Shown: positions 37,410-44,500 of the stretch, piece after piece
Layout: the number at the start of each line of letters is the position of its first letter
Position numbering within the stretch: position 1 is the stretch's first letter
NCBI GenBank assembly: GCA_015059145.1
Contig: SVAZ01000012.1
Location: 1 to 51,986, forward strand
From: Erysipelotrichaceae bacterium
Lineage (GTDB): Bacteria > Bacillota_I > Bacilli_A > Acholeplasmatales > Anaeroplasmataceae
DNA: 51,986 nt
Direction of reading: 5' to 3'
Translations under genes and position numbers: made by a program
Notes under the pieces: generated by a model
The model's database searches: none
The model's input: only the letters and a program-made list of their open reading frames with translations
Told to the model about the DNA's origin: nothing

Positions 37410-38201
37410 ATGAAAAAAGAAAAAGTTTCATTATCGAAAACATTCCTTGCAGGTATTATTACTGAAAATCCAGTGTTCGTATCCTTATTAGGTATGTGTC
37501 CTACTTTAGCTACTACAAAATCTATTGAGGCTGCGCTAGGTATGGGATTATTAGTTATCCTTACATTAATGGGCTCTAACGTGTTAATTTCTTTATTAAG
37601 AAAGGTTATTCCTGCAGAGGTAAAGATTCCATGCTATATTATCATCATTGCTACATTTGTTACAATTATTAAAATGCTATGTCAGGCTTTAGTTCCTGCA
37701 TTATATGATAGTCTAGGTGTATTTATTTCCCTAATTGTTGTTAACTGTATCATTTTAGGTAGAGCTGAAAGCTTTGCATCTAAGAATGGTCCAGGAGCTT
37801 CGCTTATTGATGCAATAGGACAAGGCATTGGCTTTACAATGGCTATTTGTATTATTGCAGCAATTAGAGAAATTTTAGGTACAGGTGCTGTTACAATCGG
37901 TGAATATTTCCCAATTGGAACAAAGATTGTTTTACAAATGATTCCTCAAAAATATGCAATTTCTTTATTTGTTCAATCTGCTGGTGGATTCCTAACATTA
38001 GGTGCAGTTTTAGCATTTATGGCTTGGAGAAAGAATGTTAAGGAAGATAAGGAAGCTATCGAGCAAAAGAAGAGAATTGAAGAGCTTAAGGCTAAGAAGG
38101 CTGCTGAGCTTGAAGCTAAAAAGGCTTTAGAAGATTCAGCTAAGGCTTCAGTAGAGCCTGTAGCAAATACTGCTGAGGCACCAGTAAAGGAGGCAGCATA
38201 G
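37410..38201 (+). CDS. rnfE: Rnf complex subunit RnfE with a charged C-terminal tail
   Basis: Membrane subunit of the ion-translocating core, a paralogue of RnfA. Residues 1-206 are a normal RnfE with TENPVFVSLLGMCPTLATT (Cys30) and VNCIILGRAES (Cys113), the cysteines that in RnfA/RnfE hold a [2Fe-2S] cluster across the pair. Residues 207-263 are an added Lys/Glu/Ala-rich cytoplasmic tail, likely coiled-coil then disordered (ending VEPVANTAEAPVKEAA), not usual in the family. The ATG at 37410 follows GGAGG inside the rnfG end; an upstream in-frame start is rejected. Confidence 0.93.
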   Translation: MKKEKVSLSKTFLAGIITENPVFVSLLGMCPTLATTKSIEAALGMGLLVILTLMGSNVLISLLRKVIPAEVKIPCYIIIIATFVTIIKMLCQALVPALYDSLGVFISLIVVNCIILGRAESFASKNGPGASLIDAIGQGIGFTMAICIIAAIREILGTGAVTIGEYFPIGTKIVLQMIPQKYAISLFVQSAGGFLTLGAVLAFMAWRKNVKEDKEAIEQKKRIEELKAKKAAELEAKKALEDSAKASVEPVANTAEAPVKEAA

Positions 38202-38202
38202 T

Positions 38203-38787
38203 ATGAATTATATTATTACTTTCCTATTAGCTATTGTTAATGCAATGCTAATAAATAACGTAACATTATCAAGATTCTATGGTATCTGTCCATTCCTTGG
38301 TGTTTCAAAGAAATCATCTTCAGCACTTGGTATGGGTGCTGCAGTACTATGTGTTACATTGGTAGCCGCAATTATTTGTTGGCCTATTTATAACTTTATC
38401 TTAGTGCCTGCAGGTATTCCATTTATGGATACAATAACTTATATTCTAGTAATTGCATCATTAGTTCAATTAATTGAAATGATAATTAAGAAATATTCAC
38501 CTTCTTTATATAAGGCATTAGGTGTTTACTTACCATTAATTACAACAAACTGTGCAGTATTAGGTGTTGCACAAGGTAATACAGATCAAGCATTAAGCTT
38601 TGCTGATTCTATGGCAAACGCTATTGGTACAGGCTTAGGATTTGCAATTGTTATATTTGTATTCTCAACTATAAGATATCGTTTAGATTCTTCAAATACT
38701 CCAAGAGCATTTAAGGGAATTCCTATTGCGTTAATTACAGCCGCTTTAATGGCAATGGCTTTCTTAGGGTTAAGTGGTTTAATCTAA
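38203..38787 (+). CDS. rnfA: Rnf complex subunit RnfA
   Basis: Six-helix core subunit pairing with RnfE. The 194 residues contain NNVTLSRFYGICPFLGVSKK with Cys29 and LITTNCAVLGVAQGN with Cys117, the expected [2Fe-2S] ligands. It starts one base after rnfE with an AAGGAGG site in the rnfE end, and finishes one base before the small gene that follows. Confidence 0.95.
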   Translation: MNYIITFLLAIVNAMLINNVTLSRFYGICPFLGVSKKSSSALGMGAAVLCVTLVAAIICWPIYNFILVPAGIPFMDTITYILVIASLVQLIEMIIKKYSPSLYKALGVYLPLITTNCAVLGVAQGNTDQALSFADSMANAIGTGLGFAIVIFVFSTIRYRLDSSNTPRAFKGIPIALITAALMAMAFLGLSGLI

Positions 38788-38788
38788 G

Positions 38789-39007
38789 ATGGATCCATAT
38801 GTTATTTTAGCAATCATTGTAGTTATAGCATTAGTAGCTATATTCTTTATAACTTATGTGCTAAATAAAAAAACTCCAGTTCCAGAGGGCTGTGAGAATA
38901 TAAAGATTTCTGATGAAAATTGTCTTTCCTGTGGTAATATGGATTGTCATATTAAGCAAGGAATAGATTTAAAGAAAATAGAAGAAGAACTTAAGGAGGA
39001 TGAATAA
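38789..39007 (+). CDS. Small membrane protein with an RnfB-like Cys motif
   Basis: Not a protein I recognise. The 72 residues have one N-terminal hydrophobic helix (about 4-25), a short linker, then Cys35 and the motif NCLSCGNMDC (Cys45, 48, 53), and an acidic tail (EEELKEDE). The NCxxCGxxxC pattern is the same as the first three cluster cysteines of the RnfB encoded next door (NCGACGFPGC). It lies between rnfA and rnfB with gaps of one base on both sides, so it is made together with the Rnf complex. A second, minimal iron-sulfur subunit is the obvious reading but is inference; a zinc site or a chaperone role is also possible. Confidence 0.8.
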   Translation: MDPYVILAIIVVIALVAIFFITYVLNKKTPVPEGCENIKISDENCLSCGNMDCHIKQGIDLKKIEEELKEDE

Positions 39008-39008
39008 T

Positions 39009-39329
39009 ATGGAAATATTTTGGGCGATATTTATTTTAACTATTTTAGGCGTTCTTTTAGGTCTAGGCTTAGCAGTCGCTTCAAAGGTATTTTATGTTAA
39101 GGTTGATACAAGAGTAGAGGATATTACAGCAATTTTACCTAACGCAAACTGTGGTGCTTGTGGATTCCCAGGATGTGCAGGCTTTGCTGAAGCAATTGTT
39201 AATCAAACTGCAGAAAATTTAAGTCTATGTAAGCCAGGTTTAAAATCTGGTAAGCCAGAGGCAATTAGAAAATATTTAGATGAGCATCCTAATGATGATG
39301 GCTCTGTAAACCCAATTAAATTAAAATAA
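39009..39329 (+). CDS. rnfB: RnfB, short form: membrane anchor and one iron-sulfur domain
   Basis: RnfB normally takes electrons from ferredoxin through a membrane helix, a 4Fe-4S FeS domain and two or more ferredoxin-type domains, in about 180-330 residues. Here there are 106. The N-terminal helix (4-25) and the FeS domain with Cys48, 51, 56 and 74 (ANCGACGFPGC; LCKPG) are intact. The protein then ends within 33 residues, and a terminator follows at once, so there is no coding remnant of ferredoxin domains downstream. The ATG at 39009 is chosen because the one at 39000 directly abuts the GGAGG site. Last gene of the rnf operon. Confidence 0.88.
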   Translation: MEIFWAIFILTILGVLLGLGLAVASKVFYVKVDTRVEDITAILPNANCGACGFPGCAGFAEAIVNQTAENLSLCKPGLKSGKPEAIRKYLDEHPNDDGSVNPIKLK

Positions 39330-39332
39330 TAT

Positions 39333-39358
39333 AAAAGGCTGTCTCGTGACAGCCTTTT
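39333..39358 (+). terminator. Terminator of the rnf operon
   Basis: AAAAGGCTGTC (39333-39343) pairs perfectly with GACAGCCTTTT (39348-39358) around TCGT. The T run lies within the stem and the tail is short; the flanking A and T runs make it usable in both directions. Confidence 0.78.
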
Positions 39359-39421
39359 AAATTGTTTGATATTTTTTGTTAAAAATTGTTAATTTGTTCG
39401 TTTATTAAGTGAGGTGGTAAA

Positions 39422-39925
39422 ATGAATCTTGAAAAATACGCTTTAGAATATAAGGCTGGAAATCAAGCCGTATTTGGGACAATATATAAAGAAACATATT
39501 CTTTAATCAGATGCTGTATTTATAGATATGTTCAAGTTAAATATGTTGTTGAAGATTTAATCCAGGATACTTATATGAAGATTACAAATAGCATCAAGAA
39601 TTACAATTCAAATAATTTTTCAAGCTGGGTGTATACTATAGCAAAGAATATTGCATTAGATTATGTTAGGAAAAAGCAAGAGGATAAAATAGAAGATCCT
39701 ACTAGATTACCTGACAAGGAAACACATCCATATTTAAACTATGCATTAAGCCACCTAGATGAATCTTTAAGAGAAATCTTTTTAATGAAGGTATTGTGTG
39801 GCCACACAACTAAGAAGATAGCTCAAGCATTGAATCTACAGCCTCATGAGGTTAATAGAGCATATAGTAGAGCTAAGGAAATCTTAAAGGCAAGCTTAAA
39901 GGAGGATTCTTATGAGACTAAATGA
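39422..39925 (+). CDS. ECF-type RNA polymerase sigma factor
   Basis: A 167-residue group IV sigma factor. Region 2 spans about residues 20-85 with VEDLIQDTYMKITNSI and SSWVYTIAKNIALDYVRKKQ; region 4 spans about 105-160 with LREIFLMKVLCGHTTKKIAQ and ALNLQPHEVNRAYSRAKEIL as the helix-turn-helix. There is no region 1 or 3, as expected of ECF factors. It overlaps the next gene by 14 bases, the usual arrangement of a sigma factor with its membrane partner. I could not find a clear sigma-A promoter in the 60 bases before it, so it may be self-activated. Confidence 0.9.
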   Translation: MNLEKYALEYKAGNQAVFGTIYKETYSLIRCCIYRYVQVKYVVEDLIQDTYMKITNSIKNYNSNNFSSWVYTIAKNIALDYVRKKQEDKIEDPTRLPDKETHPYLNYALSHLDESLREIFLMKVLCGHTTKKIAQALNLQPHEVNRAYSRAKEILKASLKEDSYETK

Positions 39926-41633
39926 TTTTAACAAAAAATTAAAACAAGAATATAATGAGACCTTTGAAACAGAAGAATTCAAGGTTATAGAAAAAAAGAA
40001 AAGAAAATATAATTTTAGATTTAAAATCGCTATATTAGCTGTATTAGGCATATTTATATGCTTTCTATTTATACAGCATATAGGGATTAATATTTATAAT
40101 TCAAATGGTATAAAGAAGGCTGAGGAGGCAATTGCGAGTGAGTCTAATAAGCTATATAAAATTGAGTCTACTTCAGATTTTGAGAAAAAACTTAAGGTTA
40201 GAAGCTTTTCAAAAAAGAAATCCATATTATCTAGCATATTTTCTATTCAGCTAACTGGGTGCACATCATATAAAGGTTCATTAGATGGTGCTCCAGAGAA
40301 CAATAACATTCTTAATTCTTATGACACTAATGTTCAAACTATTGGTGTTGATGAGTCTGATACTGCAAAATGTGATGGAAATTATATATATAGTATATTA
40401 GAAGGCATACCATATGTAGCATCACTAGATCAATCTGTATTTATTATAGGTGAATTTAAGGCCAATGAAATGTATGTTTATAATGATAAGCTTGTATATT
40501 TAACGAATACTGGTATTAAGATTTGTAGAATCGAGAACGAAGAGCTCGTCATAATTCAAACTATCCATTATGATTATTTGGTGGATTCAAGGCTGGTTGA
40601 TAACGTATTATATTTTGTAAGTCGTGTAATTATCTCTAATGAAGATTTAAATGGTTTTTATTATGACGGTACAAAAAATGCAAATGCATTATTTAGTATT
40701 TCAAGCTTTAATCTAGATACATTTGAAAAAAATAGTATTGAAGTTATTACTTCTTATAATGCAACGCTATATGCCTCAAATAATAATTTTTATTTAGCAA
40801 GTACTAATTCCTTTAATTCTTTGAATAAAACATATATAACAATTGTTGATATGCAGTTAAATGAGGTTGGTGTCATTAGAGTTGATGGACATATCTTAAA
40901 TCAATTTTCAATGGATGAATATAATGGCTATTTAAGAGTGGTAACTATTAATACATTAAAGAATGATTATGAATTAAATGCTTTATATATTTATAGCTTA
41001 AAATCTCTTGAAATGGTAGGATCTATTACTAGAGGCATTGGAATAGAAAGGCAAACTATCAAATCAACAACCTTTGCTGGTGATGTATGCTATGCTGTTA
41101 CATATTTAAATAAGGATCCACTATATGAAATTGATTGTAGCGATCCTACAAATCCATATATTGTATCTCAATATGAAGCACCAGGCTATTCATCATATTT
41201 AAAGACTTTTGAGATAAATGAAAAGCTTTATACAATTGGCACAGGCTATGATGATTCTTTCAATGTTAAGATGTCTGTGTATGAGCAAACAAAGGATGGA
41301 ACATTTCAAATAGGTAGAGATTTGATTTTTTCAACCTATAGATATTCAAATGATACTGAGCTACTATATTACAATGCAGATTATCCATATAATTTGTTAA
41401 ATCATAAGGCTTTATTTATATATTGTGATGATACACATATTTTCGTAGGGGCGATGGTTGAACGAAATTTATATACTATTTTCAAGGTGGATGTTACGAA
41501 TTATTCAAGACCGATATCTACGTATTTAGAAATCAGTGTAGTAACAGATTATGAAGCTGCAAGAGGCTTTCTAGTTGATGGAAAATTCTATATTCCAACA
41601 ACAAACGGTTTAAATATTACAGAATGGAAATAA
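39912..41633 (+). CDS. Membrane-anchored beta-propeller protein, candidate anti-sigma/sensor
   Basis: The 573 residues have a short basic cytoplasmic part (1-36), one membrane helix (about 37-59) and a large outside domain. The stretch TIGVDESDTAKCDGNYIYSI near residue 145 matches the hallmark of secreted C-terminal beta-propeller proteins (Pfam Beta_propel type; usually VDEADIVKTDGKYIY), and repeated blade-like segments follow to the C-terminus. No conventional zinc anti-sigma motif is present in the N-terminal part. Position and overlap with the ECF sigma gene suggest it holds or controls that sigma factor, but this is inference; it could simply be its target. Confidence 0.82.
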   Translation: MRLNDFNKKLKQEYNETFETEEFKVIEKKKRKYNFRFKIAILAVLGIFICFLFIQHIGINIYNSNGIKKAEEAIASESNKLYKIESTSDFEKKLKVRSFSKKKSILSSIFSIQLTGCTSYKGSLDGAPENNNILNSYDTNVQTIGVDESDTAKCDGNYIYSILEGIPYVASLDQSVFIIGEFKANEMYVYNDKLVYLTNTGIKICRIENEELVIIQTIHYDYLVDSRLVDNVLYFVSRVIISNEDLNGFYYDGTKNANALFSISSFNLDTFEKNSIEVITSYNATLYASNNNFYLASTNSFNSLNKTYITIVDMQLNEVGVIRVDGHILNQFSMDEYNGYLRVVTINTLKNDYELNALYIYSLKSLEMVGSITRGIGIERQTIKSTTFAGDVCYAVTYLNKDPLYEIDCSDPTNPYIVSQYEAPGYSSYLKTFEINEKLYTIGTGYDDSFNVKMSVYEQTKDGTFQIGRDLIFSTYRYSNDTELLYYNADYPYNLLNHKALFIYCDDTHIFVGAMVERNLYTIFKVDVTNYSRPISTYLEISVVTDYEAARGFLVDGKFYIPTTNGLNITEWK

Positions 41634-41657
41634 ATACTCCCACGTGGAGTATTTTTT
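41633..41657 (+). terminator. Terminator of the sigma/beta-propeller operon
   Basis: AATACTCC (41633-41640) pairs with GGAGTATT (41646-41653) around CACGT, followed by TTTT, right at the end of the beta-propeller gene. Confidence 0.85.
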
Positions 41658-41658
41658 C

Positions 41659-41687
41659 TTGTAATATGGATAAAAATAAATTATAAT
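41659..41687 (+). promoter_or_regulatory. Promoter of the small membrane protein gene
   Basis: TTGTAA (41659-41664), a 17-base spacer and perfect TATAAT (41682-41687), immediately after the preceding terminator and 30 bases before the start codon. Confidence 0.75.
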
Positions 41688-41717
41688 TAGTATAGATTTG
41701 TTTAAGGACTTGATATT

Positions 41718-42014
41718 ATGGAAATTTTAAAAAAGCAATATAAAAATATAATATTAGTATCTATCTATACTATAGTTGCAATTGCTGTTTATACTATATG
41801 GGCACATTCGGTATGGGGATTATGGTATGTTGATTTAATTGTTGGATTTGCTATTTTAGCTATAGGTGTGGTTGTTGGATATTTCTATATTAAATCCGAG
41901 TTAAAGAAGGAAAGTATATCTGAGGTAAAGGTAGAGACTGTTGCTGATTCTCCTTTGAATGATGCTAATGAGTCAAATGTCGAAGAAAAAAATTCTATTG
42001 AAAATCAACAATAA
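41718..42014 (+). CDS. Small two-helix membrane protein, unknown function
   Basis: The 98 residues contain two hydrophobic helices (about 11-31 and 36-58) joined by a short turn, then a charged, probably disordered tail rich in Glu, Ser and Asn. I do not recognise a family. It has its own likely promoter, while the serS promoter sits in its last codons. The ribosome site is weak (AAGGA at 41705-41709). Base composition matches its neighbours. Confidence 0.75.
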   Translation: MEILKKQYKNIILVSIYTIVAIAVYTIWAHSVWGLWYVDLIVGFAILAIGVVVGYFYIKSELKKESISEVKVETVADSPLNDANESNVEEKNSIENQQ

Positions 42015-42025
42015 TATGCTATAAT
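41998..42025 (+). promoter_or_regulatory. Promoter of the serS T-box transcript
   Basis: TTGAAA (41998-42003), a 16-base spacer and perfect TATAAT (42020-42025) with a TGC extension. The -35 box lies within the last codons of the preceding gene. Confidence 0.75.
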
Positions 42026-42034
42026 TTATAATGT

Positions 42035-42242
42035 ATTTAATCCTAAATGATAGGACAAAGTAATATGATGAATCTATTTAGAGAGCTACAGGCTGGTGAA
42101 ATGTAGTTAGATAGTTATATGAAATCTACCCTTGATAGGAATCGTATCCCTGCGTTAAAGGTTTAAGAGCTAGTATTATTACTAGAAGTAAGGTGGCACC
42201 GCGTTAATTCGTCCTTAGTATATCTAAGGGCTTTTTATTTTT
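42035..42242 (+). promoter_or_regulatory. Serine-specific T-box leader of serS
   Basis: The T-box sequence AAGGTGGCACCGCG is at 42190-42203. Stem I is recognisable by AGAGAG and GGCTGGTGAAA on the distal arm (42090-42110), and the specifier loop GAAATCTACC puts the codon TCT (serine) at 42125-42127. Stem III is CTAGTA/TACTAG around TTAT near 42170-42185. CCTTA (42213-42217) can pair with TAAGG (42189-42193) as antiterminator or, as CCTTAG, with CTAAGG (42224-42229) as terminator. Uncharged tRNA-Ser should therefore turn serS on. The gene downstream agrees. Confidence 0.95.
42211..42242 (+). terminator. T-box terminator
   Basis: CCTTAG (42213-42218) and CTAAGG (42224-42229) around TATAT, followed by GCTTTTTATTTTTT. 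It excludes the antiterminator pairing with 42189-42193. Confidence 0.9.
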
Positions 42243-42258
42243 TTAGGAGGTTTTATTT

Positions 42259-43536
42259 ATGATTGATATTAAATTTTTAAGAGAAAATCCAGATTTAGTA
42301 AAGGAAAATATAAAGAAGAAGTTTCAGGATTCTAAATTACCTTTAGTTGATGAGGTAATTGAGCTTGATAAAAAAATTAGAGCTTTAAAGGCTGAAGGTG
42401 AGGCATTAAGAGCTCAGAGAAATGATTTGAGTAAGCAAATTGGTCAATTAATGAGAGAAAAGCAAATTGATAAAGCTAATGAGATTAAGGACATAGTTTC
42501 TAAGAATAATGAACGTATTACTGAAATAGATCCTTTATTAGCAGAGTATGAGGCTCAAATATTAGAAAGAATGATGGTAATTCCTAATATCGTTGATCCA
42601 AGTGTTCCTGTTGGTAAGGATGATAGTGAGAATGTTGAAATAGAAAAGTTTGGTGAGCCAGTTGTTCCAAGCTATGAGATTCCATATCATGCTGATATTA
42701 TTGCTAAATTTAACGGTTTAGATAAGGAAGCATCTGGTAGAACAAGTGGTAATGGCTTTTACTTTATGATTGGAAATATTGCAAGGCTTCATTCAGCTAT
42801 GCTAAGCTACGCAAGAGACTTTATGTGTGATAAGGGCTTTGATTATTGTATTCCACCATTTATGATTAGAAGTGATGTTGTAAAGGGTGTAATGAGCTTT
42901 GCTGAAATGGAAAATATGATGTATAAGATTGAAAATGAGGATTTATATTTAATTGGTACATCTGAGCATTCAATGATAGGTAGATTTAAAGGACAAATTG
43001 TTAAAGAGCAAGAATTACCTATTACTTTAACCTCATATTCTCCTTGCTTTAGAAAGGAAGTTGGTGCACATGGTATTGAGGAAAGAGGAATCTATCGTGT
43101 TCATCAATTTGAAAAGCAGGAAATGGTGGTTTTATGTAAGCCAGAAGAATCTATGGATTGGTATAATAAGATGTGGAGCTATACTGTTGAATTCTTTAGA
43201 AGCCTAGATATTCCCGTAAGAACATTAGAGTGTTGTACAGGTGATTTAGCTGATCTTAAGGTTAAATCATGTGATGTTGAGGCTTGGAGTCCAAGACAGC
43301 AAAAGTATTTCGAGGTCGGTTCTTGTTCAACACTAGGTGATGCACAAGCGAGAAGGCTAGGTATTAGAACTAAAGGTGAGAATGGTACTTATTTAGTACA
43401 CACATTAAATAATACTGTTTTAGCTACGCCAAGAGGATTAATTGCATTTATTGAGAATAACTATAATGAGGATGGAAGTATTTCTATTCCTAAGGTATTA
43501 CAGCCATATATGGGTGGCTTAAAGTTTATTAAGTAA
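42259..43536 (+). CDS. serS: Seryl-tRNA synthetase
   Basis: Charges tRNA-Ser. The 425 residues have the N-terminal long coiled-coil arm (about 28-105) and the class II core: motif 2 is in CFRKEVGAHGIEERGIYRVH, motif 3 in TVLATPRGLIAFIENN, and the serine pocket is around TSEHSMIG. Motif 3 has TPR in place of the Bacillus-type GR; the ATP-binding Arg is kept. Controlled by the serine T-box. AGGAGG site. Confidence 0.97.
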   Translation: MIDIKFLRENPDLVKENIKKKFQDSKLPLVDEVIELDKKIRALKAEGEALRAQRNDLSKQIGQLMREKQIDKANEIKDIVSKNNERITEIDPLLAEYEAQILERMMVIPNIVDPSVPVGKDDSENVEIEKFGEPVVPSYEIPYHADIIAKFNGLDKEASGRTSGNGFYFMIGNIARLHSAMLSYARDFMCDKGFDYCIPPFMIRSDVVKGVMSFAEMENMMYKIENEDLYLIGTSEHSMIGRFKGQIVKEQELPITLTSYSPCFRKEVGAHGIEERGIYRVHQFEKQEMVVLCKPEESMDWYNKMWSYTVEFFRSLDIPVRTLECCTGDLADLKVKSCDVEAWSPRQQKYFEVGSCSTLGDAQARRLGIRTKGENGTYLVHTLNNTVLATPRGLIAFIENNYNEDGSISIPKVLQPYMGGLKFIK

Positions 43537-43558
43537 AAAGTTGTAGGGAGATGTACTT

Positions 43559-44395
43559 ATGTTTTTAGAAAATGAGATTGCTCAAATTGATTGGAAGCAG
43601 GTTTTAGATACAGTTGTAAATTGGTGTACTACTACAGGGCTTAAGCTTCTTATAGCTCTTGTTGTAATGTTCTTTTCTTTTAAGATTATAAACTTTATAA
43701 CTAAGAAAATTTATAAGAGAATTCAAAAGAAAAATATAGATAAAACTATTGTTAGAGTATTATACACTGGTACTAGATTTGTATTGAAGGTTGTTATTTT
43801 AGTTTGTTTAGTTGGATATGTAGGTATTGAAACTGCATCATTATCTGCTGTTATTGCTTCACTAGGTGTTGGTATTTCGCTTGCTGTACAAGGCACATTA
43901 TCTAATTTTGCTGGTGGTATGATTATAATTATAATGAGACCATTTAAGCTAGGTGATTACATTACATCAAATGGACAAGAGGGTACTGTAGAGGATATTA
44001 AATTATTCTATACGCATATTGTAACTAATGATAATAAGGTTGTGTATATTCCAAATGGTAACCTAGCAAACAATGTAATCGTAAATGCATCTGTTAAGGA
44101 AACAAGACGTGTAGATGTAATAATGTCTGTAGCTTATGATACTAATTTAGAATTTGCTAAAAATTTGATCAGAAGTGTTTGTGCTAAGAATGAGTTGATT
44201 TTACAAAGCCCTGAACCATTTATCGATATTAATGAATTTGCTGCATCTTCAATCGATTTGAAGGTTCGTGTATGGTGTGCTAGCTCAAATTATTGGTCTA
44301 TATACCATTATTTATTAAATGAAATTAAGAATGTTTTTGATGAGAATAATATAGAAATTCCATTTAATCAATTGGATGTTAATCTTAAGAAATAA
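43559..44395 (+). CDS. Small-conductance mechanosensitive channel, MscS family
   Basis: Tension-gated membrane channel that releases solutes under osmotic downshock. The 278 residues have three N-terminal hydrophobic helices; the pore helix is VIASLGVGISLAVQGTLSNF with the Gly/Ala packing pattern, followed by the beta domain with MRPFKLGDYI and YIPNGNLANN. The C-terminus ends soon after the alpha/beta domain, as in minimal MscS (286 residues in E. coli). It follows serS after 22 bases with a GGGAGA site and no own promoter, so it is probably made from the T-box transcript. Confidence 0.93.
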   Translation: MFLENEIAQIDWKQVLDTVVNWCTTTGLKLLIALVVMFFSFKIINFITKKIYKRIQKKNIDKTIVRVLYTGTRFVLKVVILVCLVGYVGIETASLSAVIASLGVGISLAVQGTLSNFAGGMIIIIMRPFKLGDYITSNGQEGTVEDIKLFYTHIVTNDNKVVYIPNGNLANNVIVNASVKETRRVDVIMSVAYDTNLEFAKNLIRSVCAKNELILQSPEPFIDINEFAASSIDLKVRVWCASSNYWSIYHYLLNEIKNVFDENNIEIPFNQLDVNLKK

Positions 44396-44402
44396 TTTTA
44401 GT

Positions 44403-44434
44403 AAAAGGATGCATTTGCATCTTTTTATTTTTTT
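44403..44434 (+). terminator. Terminator of serS-mscS
   Basis: AAAAGGATGC (44403-44412) pairs with GCATCTTTTT (44417-44426, one G-T pair) around ATTT, followed by ATTTTTTTA. Confidence 0.87.
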
Positions 44435-44437
44435 ATA

Positions 44438-44466
44438 TTGAAAAATATTTTTTTAAGTGGTAAAAT
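44438..44466 (+). promoter_or_regulatory. Promoter of guaB
   Basis: TTGAAA (44438-44443), a 17-base spacer and TAAAAT (44461-44466) with a TGG extension. No riboswitch is present in the short leader. Confidence 0.78.
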
Positions 44467-44500
44467 ATTTAAAATATTTATTTTTGGAGGGTAAATAATT

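Noticed and set aside
39330-39421. Frameshifted remainder of rnfB
   Set aside because: The 90 bases after the stop hold a terminator and the sigma gene's leader; no frame shows ferredoxin-type cysteines.
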